Under the pieces are notes generated by a model, which saw nothing but the letters and a program-made list of their open reading frames with translations, searched no databases and was not told the origin of the DNA. From positions 1 to 64,000 of the forward strand of contig NZ_QVMM01000004.1 of NCBI RefSeq assembly GCF_010501065.1: a stretch of 64,000 nucleotides of DNA, written 5' to 3'. A program made the position numbers and the translations under genes. Shown one piece after another: positions 63,920 through 64,000 of the stretch (its first letter is position 1; each line of letters starts with the position of its first letter). Origin of the DNA: Dysgonomonas sp. 216 (GTDB lineage: Bacteria; Bacteroidota; Bacteroidia; Bacteroidales; Dysgonomonadaceae).

Positions 63920-64000
63920 TTGGCACTTACAATCGACACATCGAACAGAGAGTTTAAGGATGCTTTAGACCTTATAAGCCGAACCCGTCAGTCTGTATTT
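63920..64000 (+). CDS. PIF1-like helicase, start only
   Basis: 27 codons from a TTG start with a strong AGGAGA ribosome site (63904-63909), cut by the window end. The peptide ALTIDTSNREFKDALDLI, then SRTRQSVF, is the usual lead-in to the Walker A loop (expected to read LTGKAGTGK next) of the Bacteroidetes PIF1-like AAA helicases. An in-frame stop lies just upstream, so the gene must begin here. It is divergent from the DUF3822 operon, which is a common neighbour of this helicase. Confidence 0.65.
   Translation, partial: MALTIDTSNREFKDALDLISRTRQSVF

Overview
The window looks like a chromosome segment of a low-GC member of the Bacteroidales, most likely Dysgonomonas-like (the genus is an inference). 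The reasons are: promoters with the Bacteroidetes -7 box TAnnTTTG in front of many genes; type IX secretion (T9SS) parts (PorE, PorD) together with cargo carrying T9SS sorting tails; a Bacteroidetes-type GldF/GldG protein; a SusC-like TonB-dependent receptor fold; and Bacteroidetes-only families such as DUF4835 and DUF3822.

Layout. 1-2 kb: two small excisionase-like helix-turn-helix genes with their own terminator, then 1.3 kb of gene-free, palindrome-rich DNA (two hairpins, a large nested inverted repeat, two 8-bp tandem repeats) that looks like a mobile-element edge. 2-11.3 kb: one long minus-strand run of exported or membrane proteins (O-antigen-ligase-like/TPR protein, a transglutaminase-like protein interrupted by one in-frame UGA, Sel1-repeat T9SS cargo, NlpC/P60 hydrolase, propeller-like protein, unknowns). 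This is the least understood part of the window. 11.3-16.7 kb: an accessory scar with a candidate small RNA, a transposase remnant, a membrane-anchored AraC regulator broken at a run of eight T, a multidomain T9SS cargo gene behind a clean palindromic operator, and decayed genes of a contractile-injection cluster (DUF4255/Pvc16 type).

16.7-31 kb is mostly housekeeping: rpsT, tRNA-Glu, nnr, ispE, ddh, DUF2461, an RNase H, a candidate small RNA, an RRM protein, ybaK, yqhD, recO, a MutS-like ATPase and mfd. 31-33 kb holds a LiaF-like membrane protein with a membrane-bound LytTR regulator. Two copies of a ~440-bp non-coding repeat (32.9 and 47.5 kb) lie in opposite orientation around aldA, two small genes, metA, hisD, a TonB-dependent receptor, an M13 peptidase, a gldF-gldG fusion, mscL and a TldE-type protein.

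48-64 kb: grpE-dnaJ, an SLC13 permease, dapA, a BlaI/BlaR1-type sensor pair in which the BlaR1 protein ends in a TonB C-terminal domain, a porE-porD-tonB operon whose TonB tail is a close paralogue of that domain, xerD, a DivIC/FtsB-like gene, and a tightly overlapped operon DUF3822-rsmD-glycosyltransferase-PseT-like phosphatase whose kinase half looks inactive. The window ends inside a PIF1-like helicase gene.

Pathway links: ddh and dapA both serve lysine/diaminopimelate synthesis; metA and hisD are amino-acid genes of a prototroph; porE/porD supply T9SS function to the sorting-tail proteins encoded at 5.2 and 13.6 kb. No CRISPR array, rRNA or intact transposase was seen.
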